A stretch of 64,000 nucleotides of DNA from Pectinatus frisingensis (GTDB taxonomy: Bacteria > Bacillota > Negativicutes > Selenomonadales > Selenomonadaceae): contig NZ_WIQU01000053.1 in assembly GCF_015732285.1 (NCBI RefSeq), positions 9,520-73,519 on the forward strand. The letters are read 5' to 3'. Positions 29,758-39,462 of the stretch are shown piece after piece. The position numbers were made by a program, and so were the translations under genes. The notes beneath the pieces are model-generated. The model saw only the letters and a program-made list of their open reading frames with translations, was not told where the DNA came from and ran no database searches. How positions within the stretch are numbered: position 1 is the stretch's first letter; each line of letters starts with the position of its first letter.

Positions 29758-30630
29758 ATGATCAGCATTGAACAAATTAGATATTTTTTGGAAATTGTCC
29801 GTCGGGGTAGTTTGAATAAAGCATCAGAGCATCTTTATATCTCACAGCCGTCTCTTTCAAAACAACTGCGGCAGCTTGAAAAAGGACTTGACTGTAAATT
29901 GCTTATCCGAAATTATAGTGGAGTGGAAACTACGCCGCAGGGAAGACTTCTTTATGAAACTATGAGTAGTGTCATGGATGAGTTTGACCGTGCGGTTGAG
30001 CAAGTCCGTTATTCTTCCAAAATACAGCAGCTGCGTATTGGGGGATTGGGCAATTTGGTGACCTATTTTCTTCCCAGATATATGGAGAGATTGAGAGCGA
30101 AAGGGAAAAATCAGGTGATTATTGATACTTGTCTTTCTAATCAGGAGTTGGTCGAAGGTGTCGAAAATGGCAAGTTTGATATGGTATTGCTCTCTAATGC
30201 AGAACCACAGAAGGATGTTGCAGTAATTCCTCTTATGACGGAGCCGCTTTATGTAGTTTTTCCGGTAAAACATCCGCTGTATCACCGGAAAAAGGTCAGT
30301 TTCCTGGATGTTGTGCTACAGGAAAAATTAGTGCTGTATAAAGATCCTTGTACGATTCGGGCATCTATACGCAAAGCATGCAGCCGTATAAAGGTTATAC
30401 CTAATGTTGCATTGGAACTTGACTTGACGGAATCTTTGCTTAGTTATGTAAGTAGAGGAAAGGGAGTTACAATTCTGCCTTCGATTGTGGCTAAAGCAAT
30501 TAAGACGCCATATATCGCTGTACGGGAAATTAATCAAATCCCTATTTACCGGGAAATTGCCGTTGCTATGAAAAAGGAAAATATCGCTGCGTATCTGCCA
30601 ATGTTTTCTGATAATGCCGAGACATTTTGA
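29758..30630 (+). CDS. LysR family transcriptional regulator
   Basis: 290 aa. The N-terminal winged helix (IEQIRYFLEIVRRGSLNKASEHLYISQPSLSKQLRQLEKGL) is a textbook LysR DNA-binding domain, followed by the two-lobed effector domain (KIQQLRIGGLGNLVTYFLPRY onward). The ATG at 29758 follows GGAGGAG; an ATG at 29743 overlaps that site. It is divergent from the SDR gene over about 190 bp, the classic LysR arrangement, so the SDR is the likely target. Effector unknown. Confidence 0.92.
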   Translation: MISIEQIRYFLEIVRRGSLNKASEHLYISQPSLSKQLRQLEKGLDCKLLIRNYSGVETTPQGRLLYETMSSVMDEFDRAVEQVRYSSKIQQLRIGGLGNLVTYFLPRYMERLRAKGKNQVIIDTCLSNQELVEGVENGKFDMVLLSNAEPQKDVAVIPLMTEPLYVVFPVKHPLYHRKKVSFLDVVLQEKLVLYKDPCTIRASIRKACSRIKVIPNVALELDLTESLLSYVSRGKGVTILPSIVAKAIKTPYIAVREINQIPIYREIAVAMKKENIAAYLPMFSDNAETF

Positions 30631-30732
30631 ATATGGAAACTATGGTGATGAAATTTATTATTCTTATAAAATCATGGTCAATTTGAAAGTACAAAATAAA
30701 AATGGATTTATAAGGGCAGTTGTGATAAAATC

Positions 30733-31389
30733 CTATTTTATTTCAAATTTTGTTTCCATATATGAAACTAGTCGGGAAATGGTAAGCGTCATAACCAGGT
30801 ATATGATTGCAACACTGAGCCAGATCTCTATAGAGCCATATGTGCGCGCTATGATCAGCTGTCCTCTGCGGGTGAGTTCTTCGAATCCGATAACTGAAAC
30901 GAGTGAGGAGTCCTTTAATAAAGCGATGAATTCGTTGCCCAATGGCGGTATAACGCGTTTAAATGCCTGCGGCATTATTACTAACTTCATAGTTTGTGTC
31001 CAGTTTAATCCCAGAGAGCGGCCAGCTTCCATTTGACCATTATCTATTGACTGGATGCCGGCTCGGAAAATTTCTGCAATATACGCACCACTGTTTATGC
31101 CGCAGGTAAAAATTGCTGAAAAGAAAGGACTTATTTTCAAGCCTGTAAGCAGTGGCAACGCAAAGTATATAAAGAATAATTGTACTAATAATGGTGTGCC
31201 ACGCATAAAATTGATATAAATCATGGCTGCAATGCGAAGAAATTTAATATTTGAAATTCGTACTGTACCTGACAGTAATCCCACTGCCAAACCTATTATA
31301 ATGCTTAATACGGTTATTTTTATTGTAATCAGTGCCCCTTCTAAGAGTAATGGCAGTGAAGTTATGATCAATGAATAGTTTAATTCCAT
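30733..31389 (-). CDS. Polar amino-acid ABC transporter permease (lone)
   Basis: 218 aa inner-membrane permease of the HisM/GlnP family: five membrane segments, FMRGTPLLVQLFFIYFALP and the ATPase-docking EAA loop GQMEAGRSLGLNWTQTMKLVIMPQAFKRVIPPLGNEF. The ATG at 31389 follows AGAGGTG; the frame opens with a GTG at 31401 within that site. No binding protein or ATPase is next to it. It lies 86 bp after hisC on the same strand. It may work with the ATPase at 42718 or with distant subunits; this is inference. Confidence 0.9.
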   Translation of the reverse strand: MELNYSLIITSLPLLLEGALITIKITVLSIIIGLAVGLLSGTVRISNIKFLRIAAMIYINFMRGTPLLVQLFFIYFALPLLTGLKISPFFSAIFTCGINSGAYIAEIFRAGIQSIDNGQMEAGRSLGLNWTQTMKLVIMPQAFKRVIPPLGNEFIALLKDSSLVSVIGFEELTRRGQLIIARTYGSIEIWLSVAIIYLVMTLTISRLVSYMETKFEIK

Positions 31390-31475
31390 TTTGCAGAACA
31401 CCTCTGTTATTGATAAATTATTTATAATAAGCGTCTTTGCTTAAAATGTATTTTATATTATTTTGTTATATGGTA

Positions 31476-32546
31476 TTATGCTGCCAAACTTAATAAAATC
31501 TTTCTTGTAGTTTGGACTACTGCTGTCATTTCGAGCATAGTACCGACAGTAATACGGAGAAAATTTCTTATTCTATCCGGTTTTTTATAATGACGGGCTA
31601 GTATGCCATGTTCTCTTAATTTGATGTTGTATTCTTCAGCACTTAACCATGGGTGGCTTACAAAAATAAAATTTGTATTTGATTCTAGAACATAAAAATT
31701 CATTTTACGCAATTCATTTGTTATATACACTCTTGCCTCAATTACAGCCTGTACGGTTTGCTGCAGATATTTTCTGTCGAGCATGGCGGCTGTTCCCACT
31801 GCCATGCTTATGTCACTTAGATTGAAAGGATTGAGCACCGATTTTATCGATTCTATATCAGCAATGAGTTTTCTATTGGCAATGCAGTATCCTATATGTG
31901 CACCAGCTAGATTTCTTGATTTGGACATAGTATGTATGACTATCAGATTGTCATATTTTTTTATAAGAGGAATTGAACTTTCATTTCCATAATCTATATA
32001 TGCTTCATCAATTATTACTAATCTATCTGGCTTTGAATTTACGATTTTTTCTATTTCTTTGATAGAAAGGACATATCCGGTAGGTGCATTAGGATTGGCT
32101 AAAATTATATGCCGGTCCGTCTCTATGAATTGATTTATATCGATAGTGAAATCTTTTTTTAATTCAATTTCTTGTGCATCTATATCCAGGGCTGATGCTA
32201 ATGTTGCATAAAAGTTATATGTTATATCAGGGTAACATATATGTTTGTTTTCAAAAAAAGTCAGAAAAATATATCCAAGTATTTCATCAGAACCATTACC
32301 AACAAAAATTTCTGACATTGATACATCGAATGTATTTGAAACAGCTTTCTTTAATTCTCGGGAATATGGATCCGTATACATCCCTAATTGTTTCATCCTG
32401 TCACTTTTTAATACCGCGAGTACCTTGGGGGATGGTGGACATGAAGTTTCGTTGGCATTAAGTTTAATATAAATTTTGTCTTTTGGCTGTTCACCGGGAA
32501 TGTATGGTTTTAGATTTCTGTAACGATTGCTCATGAATTTTCCCAT
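31476..32546 (-). CDS. hisC: Histidinol-phosphate aminotransferase family protein
   Basis: PLP enzyme, 356 aa. HisC-like motifs: KLNANETSCPPSPKV, FVGNGSDEIL, ANPNAPTGY, VIIDEAYIDYG and the PLP-lysine region TMSKSRNLAGAHIGY. No other his genes are nearby, so the in vivo role may be histidine synthesis or a general transamination of aromatic amino acids. The ATG at 32546 is preferred since AGGAG runs straight into the earlier ATG at 32558. A strong terminator hairpin lies immediately upstream of the ribosome site, suggesting attenuation. Confidence 0.82.
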   Translation of the reverse strand: MGKFMSNRYRNLKPYIPGEQPKDKIYIKLNANETSCPPSPKVLAVLKSDRMKQLGMYTDPYSRELKKAVSNTFDVSMSEIFVGNGSDEILGYIFLTFFENKHICYPDITYNFYATLASALDIDAQEIELKKDFTIDINQFIETDRHIILANPNAPTGYVLSIKEIEKIVNSKPDRLVIIDEAYIDYGNESSIPLIKKYDNLIVIHTMSKSRNLAGAHIGYCIANRKLIADIESIKSVLNPFNLSDISMAVGTAAMLDRKYLQQTVQAVIEARVYITNELRKMNFYVLESNTNFIFVSHPWLSAEEYNIKLREHGILARHYKKPDRIRNFLRITVGTMLEMTAVVQTTRKILLSLAA

Positions 32547-32563
32547 TATTATTGTCATCTCCT

Positions 32564-32611
32564 AAAAATAAAAGACGCCTGAAATAAAGTTATACCGTTA
32601 TTTCAAGCGCC
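32564..32611 (-). promoter_or_regulatory. Terminator-like attenuator in the hisC leader
   Basis: On the minus strand, GGCGCTTGAAATAA (32598-32611) pairs over 14 bp, with two G-U wobbles, to TTATTTCAGGCGTC (32574-32587), followed by TTTTATTTTT and then directly by AGGAG and the start codon. There is no room for another promoter, so hisC must be transcribed through this hairpin. The preceding bases are GAGCAAAGGCGC, as in the leader at 43543. Confidence 0.65.
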
Positions 32612-32808
32612 TTTGCTCTTATAGATCAAAATCGTATTTAATTTCTTTTAGTATAATTTATGTTAATAGTTTTTTCTATTTGCTTTTGACTAAAAATTTG
32701 ACCTTATTTTTATACAAACTGAAAAATTTTGTCCAAAATCGTTTTTTTTGTAAAAAGAAATTAATATATATTATAATGGTAGCATATTAACACAGAGGAG
32801 AATGACTT

Positions 32809-33975
32809 GTGCTGCAAATAAATGAGGTCATAAATCTTACAATTTTTAGGAATTTCAGACTAGTAGCTGGTAAGAATGGATTGAATCGTGAAATTACTAA
32901 TGTAGATATTTTGGAATATGAATGGTTTAACGATGGATTTGAAGTCTTTCATGAGGGAGATTTTATAATAACGTCATTATTTTTTGCCAAGGATAACCAG
33001 AAGTTGATAGAAAAAAGTTTTATACGGCTCATAGAAAAAAAAATTTCCGGCATTGCCATAAAAACAATTTTCTTTAAGGAACTTCCACCTGAAATTTTAA
33101 AAATGGCTGATGATAATCAGATACCGTTATTTCTTTTTTCCTCAGCATATATGGAAGATATAATAATTGCAGTGAATGAACTTTTAAAATCGAAACAAAA
33201 ATATCTCTTATTTGAGGAAAAAATACACGACCTTATAGATAGGTCGAATAGCAGAGAAAAAATAGCTTCTTCAGCACATGAAATAAATTCACATTTTAAA
33301 AATAATGTCATTACCTTTTATTTGACCTTTTATGATAAAACCGTTTCACCGCGTGAAATAACCAATTATTTGAATCGTCTATTTTATAAACAATACCGCA
33401 GTACTGATTTGTCAAATATTTCTCTTGTAAAATATAAAGCAGGATTAATGATTTTCTATACCTTTCCTGATAATGAAAAATGTGATAATGATATACATTT
33501 ATGTAAACGGATATTAAGATATTTCGATATTCCGTTAAATTTATTTTGCATCGGTATAAGCAATCGTCATAAAACTTTTATGCAATTGGATATATCCATT
33601 CAAGAGAGTATTTATGCCGATAAAATTTGCTATATAAAACAAAAAAAATATTTATATTACAGTGGGTTGGGTATATATTCTTATTTGATGCCGCTTATGA
33701 AAGAACGTTCCATTCAAACACAGGTTGATATTATGATAAATATATTACTTGAATATGATCAAAAATATACATCCAATTTATTGAAAACTTTACTTGCATA
33801 TGCTAAAAACAATGGAGAAATTTCCAAAACTGCAGCTGAGTTATTTCAACATCCTAATACAATACGGTACCGTTTACAAAAAGCAAAAGATTTATTGGCA
33901 CCATATCTTGATGAAAAAAATTTTTATGAATATATTTTCATTTTTATGAATTTGTATTTGTTGAAAACAGGATAA
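32809..33975 (+). CDS. PucR family transcriptional regulator
   Basis: 388 aa. The N-terminal part resembles the PucR purine-catabolism-type sensor domain (TIFRNFRLVAGKNGLNREITNVDILEYEW and HEGDFIITSLFF), the C-terminus ends in the PucR helix-turn-helix (SKTAAELFQHPNTIRYRLQKAKDLL). GTG start at 32809 with AGAGGAG upstream. The gene is AT-rich. It is divergent from hisC over 250 bp and convergent with the guanidino-compound operon; it could regulate either. Ligand unknown. Confidence 0.88.
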   Translation: MLQINEVINLTIFRNFRLVAGKNGLNREITNVDILEYEWFNDGFEVFHEGDFIITSLFFAKDNQKLIEKSFIRLIEKKISGIAIKTIFFKELPPEILKMADDNQIPLFLFSSAYMEDIIIAVNELLKSKQKYLLFEEKIHDLIDRSNSREKIASSAHEINSHFKNNVITFYLTFYDKTVSPREITNYLNRLFYKQYRSTDLSNISLVKYKAGLMIFYTFPDNEKCDNDIHLCKRILRYFDIPLNLFCIGISNRHKTFMQLDISIQESIYADKICYIKQKKYLYYSGLGIYSYLMPLMKERSIQTQVDIMINILLEYDQKYTSNLLKTLLAYAKNNGEISKTAAELFQHPNTIRYRLQKAKDLLAPYLDEKNFYEYIFIFMNLYLLKTG

Positions 33976-34093
33976 AGTTAACAATGATCAGTTATCTTTG
34001 GGCATTAATATTGAACAATATCAAATATTATTGTAAAATCGACAATTAACCAATGAATTTTTCAGCGTAGAAAAATTATGCTGATAACAAAAA

Positions 34094-34218
34094 GACTGCC
34101 CCACATAGGCATTTCCATTCATAAATATGCTGCAATATTTCCCTTACCTTGTTCGTCACCGAATAGTCAGGATAGTGGCAGCAGTGGTTATGAATTCAAT
34201 GTCGTCTGTGCGACAGTC
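34094..34218 (-). repeat. Dispersed palindromic element (125 bp) between convergent genes
   Basis: Ends GACTGCCCCACA and TGTGCGACAGTC; T-runs outside both ends let it terminate both the PucR gene and the alcohol dehydrogenase operon. On the minus strand it reads CATTGAATTCATAA near the left end and TTTATGAATGGAAATG near the right end, as in other copies. The remaining bases of the 300-bp gap hold no gene. Confidence 0.75.
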
Positions 34219-34275
34219 ATTTTTGTTATTTAATATAGTCAGGCTTGATTGGCGCAATGCAAAATGGAGTATATA

Positions 34276-35421
34276 TTATCCCCAATTTATTTCATTTCCA
34301 TAGTATACACTGCGGATAAATATTTTCATATCATCGACAGATACTTTTATTGGATTGACCATAGTTGAACCTAGCATGGCGTTTTCTACTAATTTGTCAT
34401 AATTCCTGATAAAATCTTTCTCATTGACACCGGCATCCTTTATGCAGGCAGGAATATTGATTTCTTGGCTTAATTCACGCACTTTTTCAATAATATCACT
34501 GTCTATTGCATGTGATATTATTTTATATTTTTTGGCAACCGCAATGTTTCTTTTATTATAATCCATAGAATAAGGCAATATGACAGCATTGGTCAGTCCG
34601 TGTGCCAGATTATACATTCCTCCAAAGGCATGGGAAACACCATGGACCATACCAAGCCCGGCATTGGAAAAAGACATGCCGGCCATACATTGAAAAGCAT
34701 GCATTTTTTGGCGGCTTTCAAGTGTTCCCTGTTTGCAGGAAATCGGCAACCAGTGCAAAATGCCTTCGATTGCCGATTTGGCTAGTGCATCGGTGAAATC
34801 ATCACCACTTGTATTAATATAACTTTCCAGCGCATGGGTCAAAGCATCCATACCAGTTTGGGCTGCGATATGCGGTGGCAGACTCATAGTGATATTACCA
34901 TCAAGTATTGTTATATCAGGACGCAGACATTCTGCTTTTATTGCTAGTTTTAAATTTTCTTCAGGATAAGTTATTACCGATACGTGCGTAACTTCGCTGG
35001 CAGTGCCGGATGTCGATGGTATAGCTATAAATTTGGTCTTTTTCCTTTGAATCGGCAATGGTTTGTCAAATATATTATCAAAATTAAGTTCGGGAAATTC
35101 ATAAAATAATAGTACTGCTTTTGCAGCATCCAGCGGAGATCCGCCGCCAACGGCAATAAAAGTATCCGGTTTAAAGAGCTTTGCTGTTTCCAATGCCGCA
35201 TTTACTTGATATTTTGTAGGATTTTTACTTATTCCCGAATATATTTTAAGATTGCTGTCTGGTTTTTCCATATATTTTTCTATCTTGTCGATTATTCCGG
35301 ACTCATACATTGATTTACCACCAGTTATGACCATAGCTCTTTTATATGGGATTTTTTTTAAATATGCCAATGAACCAACGCCATTAACAATATTTTCACC
35401 ATGAAATCTCAATATCTTCAT
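34276..35421 (-). CDS. Iron-containing alcohol dehydrogenase
   Basis: 381 aa NAD(P)-dependent, metal-dependent dehydrogenase of the group III type. Visible: GGGSPLDAAKA (cofactor loop), STSGTASEVTHVSVI, metal ligands in TGMDALTHALESY, GMVHGVSHAFGG and AHGLTNAVILP. Family members reduce aldehydes or semialdehydes, e.g. 4-hydroxybutyrate dehydrogenase. It is the last gene of a nine-gene operon and overlaps the preceding stop by 4 bp; from context it may reduce the semialdehyde produced by the class III aminotransferase. That pairing is inference. Confidence 0.9.
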   Translation of the reverse strand: MKILRFHGENIVNGVGSLAYLKKIPYKRAMVITGGKSMYESGIIDKIEKYMEKPDSNLKIYSGISKNPTKYQVNAALETAKLFKPDTFIAVGGGSPLDAAKAVLLFYEFPELNFDNIFDKPLPIQRKKTKFIAIPSTSGTASEVTHVSVITYPEENLKLAIKAECLRPDITILDGNITMSLPPHIAAQTGMDALTHALESYINTSGDDFTDALAKSAIEGILHWLPISCKQGTLESRQKMHAFQCMAGMSFSNAGLGMVHGVSHAFGGMYNLAHGLTNAVILPYSMDYNKRNIAVAKKYKIISHAIDSDIIEKVRELSQEINIPACIKDAGVNEKDFIRNYDKLVENAMLGSTMVNPIKVSVDDMKIFIRSVYYGNEINWG

Positions 35422-36440
35422 TTTTTCGCCTCTTTTAAATTTTTACCGACAACGGAAGCTATTTCCTGCCAGTTTACTATTTTGAATACTTTATCATATT
35501 CATGTTTTAGATAATGTGCCACGTTTTCGCAGGAAATGCGCTGCAGATCATCCAATGATTCTCTTGAATAAAAAGCTGCATGCGGCGTTATTATAACATT
35601 TGTTCTGTTTGTTAATTTGCAGTTGACTAGATCTGGATCTTCCTGACTTAAAACATCCAGCCCCGCTCCGCTTATAAGGCCTGAATCCAATGCCTGTACT
35701 AAATCCTTCTCACATACGCATTCACCGCGTGCCGTATTTATAAAAATGGGATTTTTTAGCATTTTTTCAAATCTGTTTTTGTTAAAGAAATGATAGTTTT
35801 CTTTTGTTTGTCGCATGTGATTAGTTATAATATCAGCATTTTGGCAGGCTGTATCAGCGTCGACTAGTTCAATACCAAGTTTTTTTGCCATTGCTATATT
35901 GGCAAACGGATCAAATGCCATTATCCGCAGACCAAATGCCATAGCACGTTCAGCCACAGCACGACCTATTTTGCCAAGTCCGAATATGCATAAAGTTTTC
36001 CCCGTTAGTCTTTCCAGTGATATTGAATGATACTGCCATCGTTTTTCCTTGTCAATATCATCTATATAGTGTTTTATTCCGCGGCTCAGGGATAAAATCA
36101 GTGCCAGTGTATGATCTGCAACTTCATTGGTGCAGTATTCGGCAATAGGTATTATTGCTATACCGCGTCTGGTTGCTTCGTCATAATCTATAAAATTATA
36201 CCCTGTAGAATTAAAGCCAACACATTTCAATTTTGGCGCCTGATCCATAACGGCGGCATCTATTTGCAAGAAAGCCGTCAATAAGGCATCAGCATCTTTG
36301 ATTATATTATAAAATTCGGCCTTATCAATATAACTGTAAGTTACGATTTCAACTTCAGGTATATGCTCTTGCAATATGGTTTTTTCATAATCAAGATTGC
36401 GTTTGATAACGTCAGGATAATCAGCAATTACTATTTTCAC
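35418..36440 (-). CDS. D-isomer-specific 2-hydroxyacid dehydrogenase
   Basis: 340 aa NAD-dependent enzyme that reduces a 2-oxoacid to the D-hydroxyacid. Rossmann signature IFGLGKIGRAVAERAMAFG, NTARGECV with the substrate-binding Arg, and the catalytic His in ITPHAAFYSRES. The CtBP-like wording of the last motif sets it apart from lactate dehydrogenases. It starts with GTG, AAAGGAAA upstream. The 4-bp overlap with the next gene shows coupling. The substrate is probably an intermediate of the same catabolic route, unknown. Confidence 0.88.
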   Translation of the reverse strand: MKIVIADYPDVIKRNLDYEKTILQEHIPEVEIVTYSYIDKAEFYNIIKDADALLTAFLQIDAAVMDQAPKLKCVGFNSTGYNFIDYDEATRRGIAIIPIAEYCTNEVADHTLALILSLSRGIKHYIDDIDKEKRWQYHSISLERLTGKTLCIFGLGKIGRAVAERAMAFGLRIMAFDPFANIAMAKKLGIELVDADTACQNADIITNHMRQTKENYHFFNKNRFEKMLKNPIFINTARGECVCEKDLVQALDSGLISGAGLDVLSQEDPDLVNCKLTNRTNVIITPHAAFYSRESLDDLQRISCENVAHYLKHEYDKVFKIVNWQEIASVVGKNLKEAKK

Positions 36441-36459
36441 AATATTTTCCTTTCACGCA

Positions 36460-37743
36460 TCACTTTTGTAATTCATCAGCTATTATTTTGTCGAGAACAT
36501 CCAGCGCAAAATCAATTTCCTTTTCAGTAACTATTGTCGGGGCAATAAAGCGGATAACGTTATGGTATGTACCGCATAACAATAACAGCAATCGTTTTTC
36601 CAATGCTTTTTCTTTTATTTTGGCTGCCAGTGCCGCATCAGGCACAGCATTCTTTTGTACTATTTCAATGGCAAGCATCAATCCGATGCCGCGCACGTCA
36701 CCAATCACTGCCGGGTATTTTTTTTGCAGTGCGAAAAGTTTATTTTTCATATATTGTCCCGCTTTGACGGCATTATCCAACATGCCATCATTTATCAGCA
36801 CATCCAACGTAGCCAGACCTGCCGCACAAGCTACCGGATTGCCGCCAAAGGTACCGCCATGTGCTCCGGCCGGCCATTTCTCCATATATTTTTTACGTCC
36901 GACAATTGCGCTGAGCGGGAATCCCGATGCAATGCTTTTAGCCAAAGTAAAAACGTCAGGACGTACACCAAAATTTTCGTAGGCAAATAATTTACCGGTA
37001 CGTCCCATACCTGTTTGAATTTCGTCAAAAATCAGCATAATACCATACTTATCACAGGTTTCACGTATATAATGCATAAACTCGATGGGTGGCACGATAT
37101 ATCCGCCTTCACCCTGTATCGGTTCCATAATAATTGCGGCGACACAATGAGGATCTATTAATGTTTCAAATAATCTTTCCAAGCATTCACGATACTCTTT
37201 AGGATATGGGCCATCTCCCTTTTGGTATGGCGTACGATATAAATTAGGATATTCTGTAAAATAAACACTAGGCAGCAATGCTTCATAATTTTTGCGATAA
37301 GCAGAATTAGAAGATGTCAGTGATATAGTCCCTAATGTACGTCCATGAAAAGACCCTCTGAATGCTATAACAGCTTGACGCTTTGTAACATATTTGGCAA
37401 GCTTTATTGCCCCTTCATTAGCTTCAGCGCCACTATTGCTGAAATATACCATGGTATCTCCACCAGACAGTTCAACTAATTTTTCGGCGAGCTTTACATA
37501 ACTTTCATAATATACAACATTGTGTCCGCCATGTATCAGCAAATCTATCTGTTTTTTTGCTGCGCTGACGACCTTGGGGTGATTGTGTCCTATATTGCAT
37601 ACAGCAACACCGCTGGCAAAATCCAATACCTTTCTTCCATTTTCATCTATAAGATAGCATCCTTCACCTTTTACTACTCCCATTGTTGTTGCTCTTTTGG
37701 CTATCGGCGGCATCACTTTCATACATCTTTCATATAAATTCAT
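36460..37743 (-). CDS. Class III aminotransferase (GabT/ornithine-acetylornithine type)
   Basis: 427 aa PLP enzyme acting on omega-amino groups. Motifs: DFASGVAVCNIGHNHPKVV, YFSNSGAEANEGAIKLA, AFRGSFHGRT, IMEPIQGEGGY, IFDEIQTGMGRTG and the PLP-lysine in TLAKSIASGFPLSA. It could use 4-aminobutyrate, ornithine, acetylornithine or a related amine. AGAGGGG precedes the ATG. In this operon, after an amidinohydrolase and RocB-like hydrolase, ornithine is an attractive substrate; that is inference. Confidence 0.9.
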   Translation of the reverse strand: MNLYERCMKVMPPIAKRATTMGVVKGEGCYLIDENGRKVLDFASGVAVCNIGHNHPKVVSAAKKQIDLLIHGGHNVVYYESYVKLAEKLVELSGGDTMVYFSNSGAEANEGAIKLAKYVTKRQAVIAFRGSFHGRTLGTISLTSSNSAYRKNYEALLPSVYFTEYPNLYRTPYQKGDGPYPKEYRECLERLFETLIDPHCVAAIIMEPIQGEGGYIVPPIEFMHYIRETCDKYGIMLIFDEIQTGMGRTGKLFAYENFGVRPDVFTLAKSIASGFPLSAIVGRKKYMEKWPAGAHGGTFGGNPVACAAGLATLDVLINDGMLDNAVKAGQYMKNKLFALQKKYPAVIGDVRGIGLMLAIEIVQKNAVPDAALAAKIKEKALEKRLLLLLCGTYHNVIRFIAPTIVTEKEIDFALDVLDKIIADELQK

Positions 37744-37763
37744 ATCAAACCCCTCTTTTATTA

Positions 37764-39437
37764 TTAGAATATCAAAAATTTTTTTATAGTATATTCAATA
37801 AGATTTGGTAATACACCAAAAGAATATGGCATATATACACGTTCAGTCCATTTGTGTGCATCTTTACCAAAACAACCATAATTTATGGCCGGGATAGCAA
37901 GATTTTTAATTTTTTTCAACGGTACTGGATGCAGTATACTGAATGCAGGAAAATTTTTTAACAAACTATCAATTGATGCATCATCGTCATCTATTGTAAG
38001 ATAACTGCTATCTGATAAGCTTTGGAAAAATTGTTTTATTTCATATTTTTCGCTTGATATTATAGCAAATTCATTAATGGTGTTTTTTAGTTTTGTATAG
38101 AGTGCATTTTGCTGCGGTTTTTCTTCATGAATAGTATTATGCGGACAATATGGTGCGGCAAAAAATAATACTGCTGATGGATTTTTTATTCCGGCTATAT
38201 CAAAAAGTTTTTGCGTCATTTTCAATGGTATTTCACGCTTATCCGTATTATCTGCCAAGCAGTCAGCCAATATATCATCCAAAATCTTACTTATATCGCC
38301 ATCGTATTTGTTTTGTGCTGTAGTATATAGTTCATCATAAGTTAAAACCTGTAGTTCATATTCAAATGGTTGATAGTCGATACCGGAAATTTTACAAAAT
38401 GCCTTATACTGTTCATTAATATTGGACTGTACATTGTTCAGCGCCTGCTTAGCCGCAGCTGTAAGTTTATTTATGATATCCTGCATCGACGTATTATGGA
38501 CAAAATAATTGAAATATATAAAAGCCGAAACAGCGGTTTGTACGTTATATGACATTTTCAGATCTTTGATCTTCAAAACTGAAGGAGGTAAAGTATACTC
38601 GTTGCGGTATTCATCACAAAAATCACAATTTAAATTGATTATGCGTATAAGCTCCGCTGCCACCATTGATGCGTCAAAACCTTCAAAACATTGTCCCACA
38701 TGAGTTTCTTTACCATTGATGTAAAAACACGGCAGTAATTTGCCGACTGCGCCTGTGTAAACATAGCGAGTCTTGTCATTTGGATATAATGGACATATAT
38801 AATCATTATTGATGGCAAATAAATAATTTAGTCCCTCTTTTTCCTTTAGTTCAGTCAAAACTTCCAACCCGTCAATCATGCCCGTATGGAGATTTTCTTC
38901 CACCGGATTAAATGACAACAGTATATTGCCGCTGAATTCATTGACGCGCTTGCTGAACCATTTAGCCAAAACTAAAAACACAGCATCGCCTGATTTCATA
39001 TCACAAGCGCCACGACCAAACAAATAATCGCCGGAATTAAGATCGGCGCGGACCTCATCGCTTAGATCGAGTTCAGATAATTTTTCCATTAATTTTTCGG
39101 CATTAAATGCAAATTTACTCAATAAGCCATAATCGTCGACACCAACTGTATCAATGTGCCCATGCAGTAAAATCGTATCTTGTGAGATGCTTTTTTCACC
39201 CTTTATCAAAGCAAAAACATTATATCTGCCTAATTTATCATTTTTTAAGTTCTGTATTATTATTTGTTCGGGATGTTTTTTGAAATAGGGGAAAGCACGT
39301 AAATAAGTTTCAATATAGGCCGCTATTTCCTTTTCACCTTCCCCAGTAGAATTTATACTGGGAATTGAAACCAATTTTTTTGTAAGTATAAGAATTTCAT
39401 TGTACAAATCATTGTTTTTTTCTTGTATATTCTTCAA
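37764..39437 (-). CDS. RocB-like M20 family metallohydrolase
   Basis: 557 aa, the length of RocB (arginine-utilisation protein) rather than ordinary M20 peptidases of about 400 aa. Zinc-site motifs: HGHIDTVG, GRGACDMKSG and NPVEEN. RocB is tied to arginine catabolism in Bacillus but its reaction is not settled. The start is TTG (39437) with AAAGG upstream. Neighbours are an amidinohydrolase and an omega-aminotransferase, which fits a hydrolysis step between guanidino compound and free diamine acid. Not a secreted enzyme: no signal peptide. Confidence 0.85.
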   Translation of the reverse strand: MKNIQEKNNDLYNEILILTKKLVSIPSINSTGEGEKEIAAYIETYLRAFPYFKKHPEQIIIQNLKNDKLGRYNVFALIKGEKSISQDTILLHGHIDTVGVDDYGLLSKFAFNAEKLMEKLSELDLSDEVRADLNSGDYLFGRGACDMKSGDAVFLVLAKWFSKRVNEFSGNILLSFNPVEENLHTGMIDGLEVLTELKEKEGLNYLFAINNDYICPLYPNDKTRYVYTGAVGKLLPCFYINGKETHVGQCFEGFDASMVAAELIRIINLNCDFCDEYRNEYTLPPSVLKIKDLKMSYNVQTAVSAFIYFNYFVHNTSMQDIINKLTAAAKQALNNVQSNINEQYKAFCKISGIDYQPFEYELQVLTYDELYTTAQNKYDGDISKILDDILADCLADNTDKREIPLKMTQKLFDIAGIKNPSAVLFFAAPYCPHNTIHEEKPQQNALYTKLKNTINEFAIISSEKYEIKQFFQSLSDSSYLTIDDDDASIDSLLKNFPAFSILHPVPLKKIKNLAIPAINYGCFGKDAHKWTERVYMPYSFGVLPNLIEYTIKKFLIF

Positions 39438-39462
39438 TATTTATCAACTGCCTTTGAGTAGA

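Noticed and set aside
36488-36982. 164-aa plus-strand open frame opposite the class III aminotransferase
   Set aside because: Overlaps entirely a gene with intact aminotransferase motifs; no start signal.
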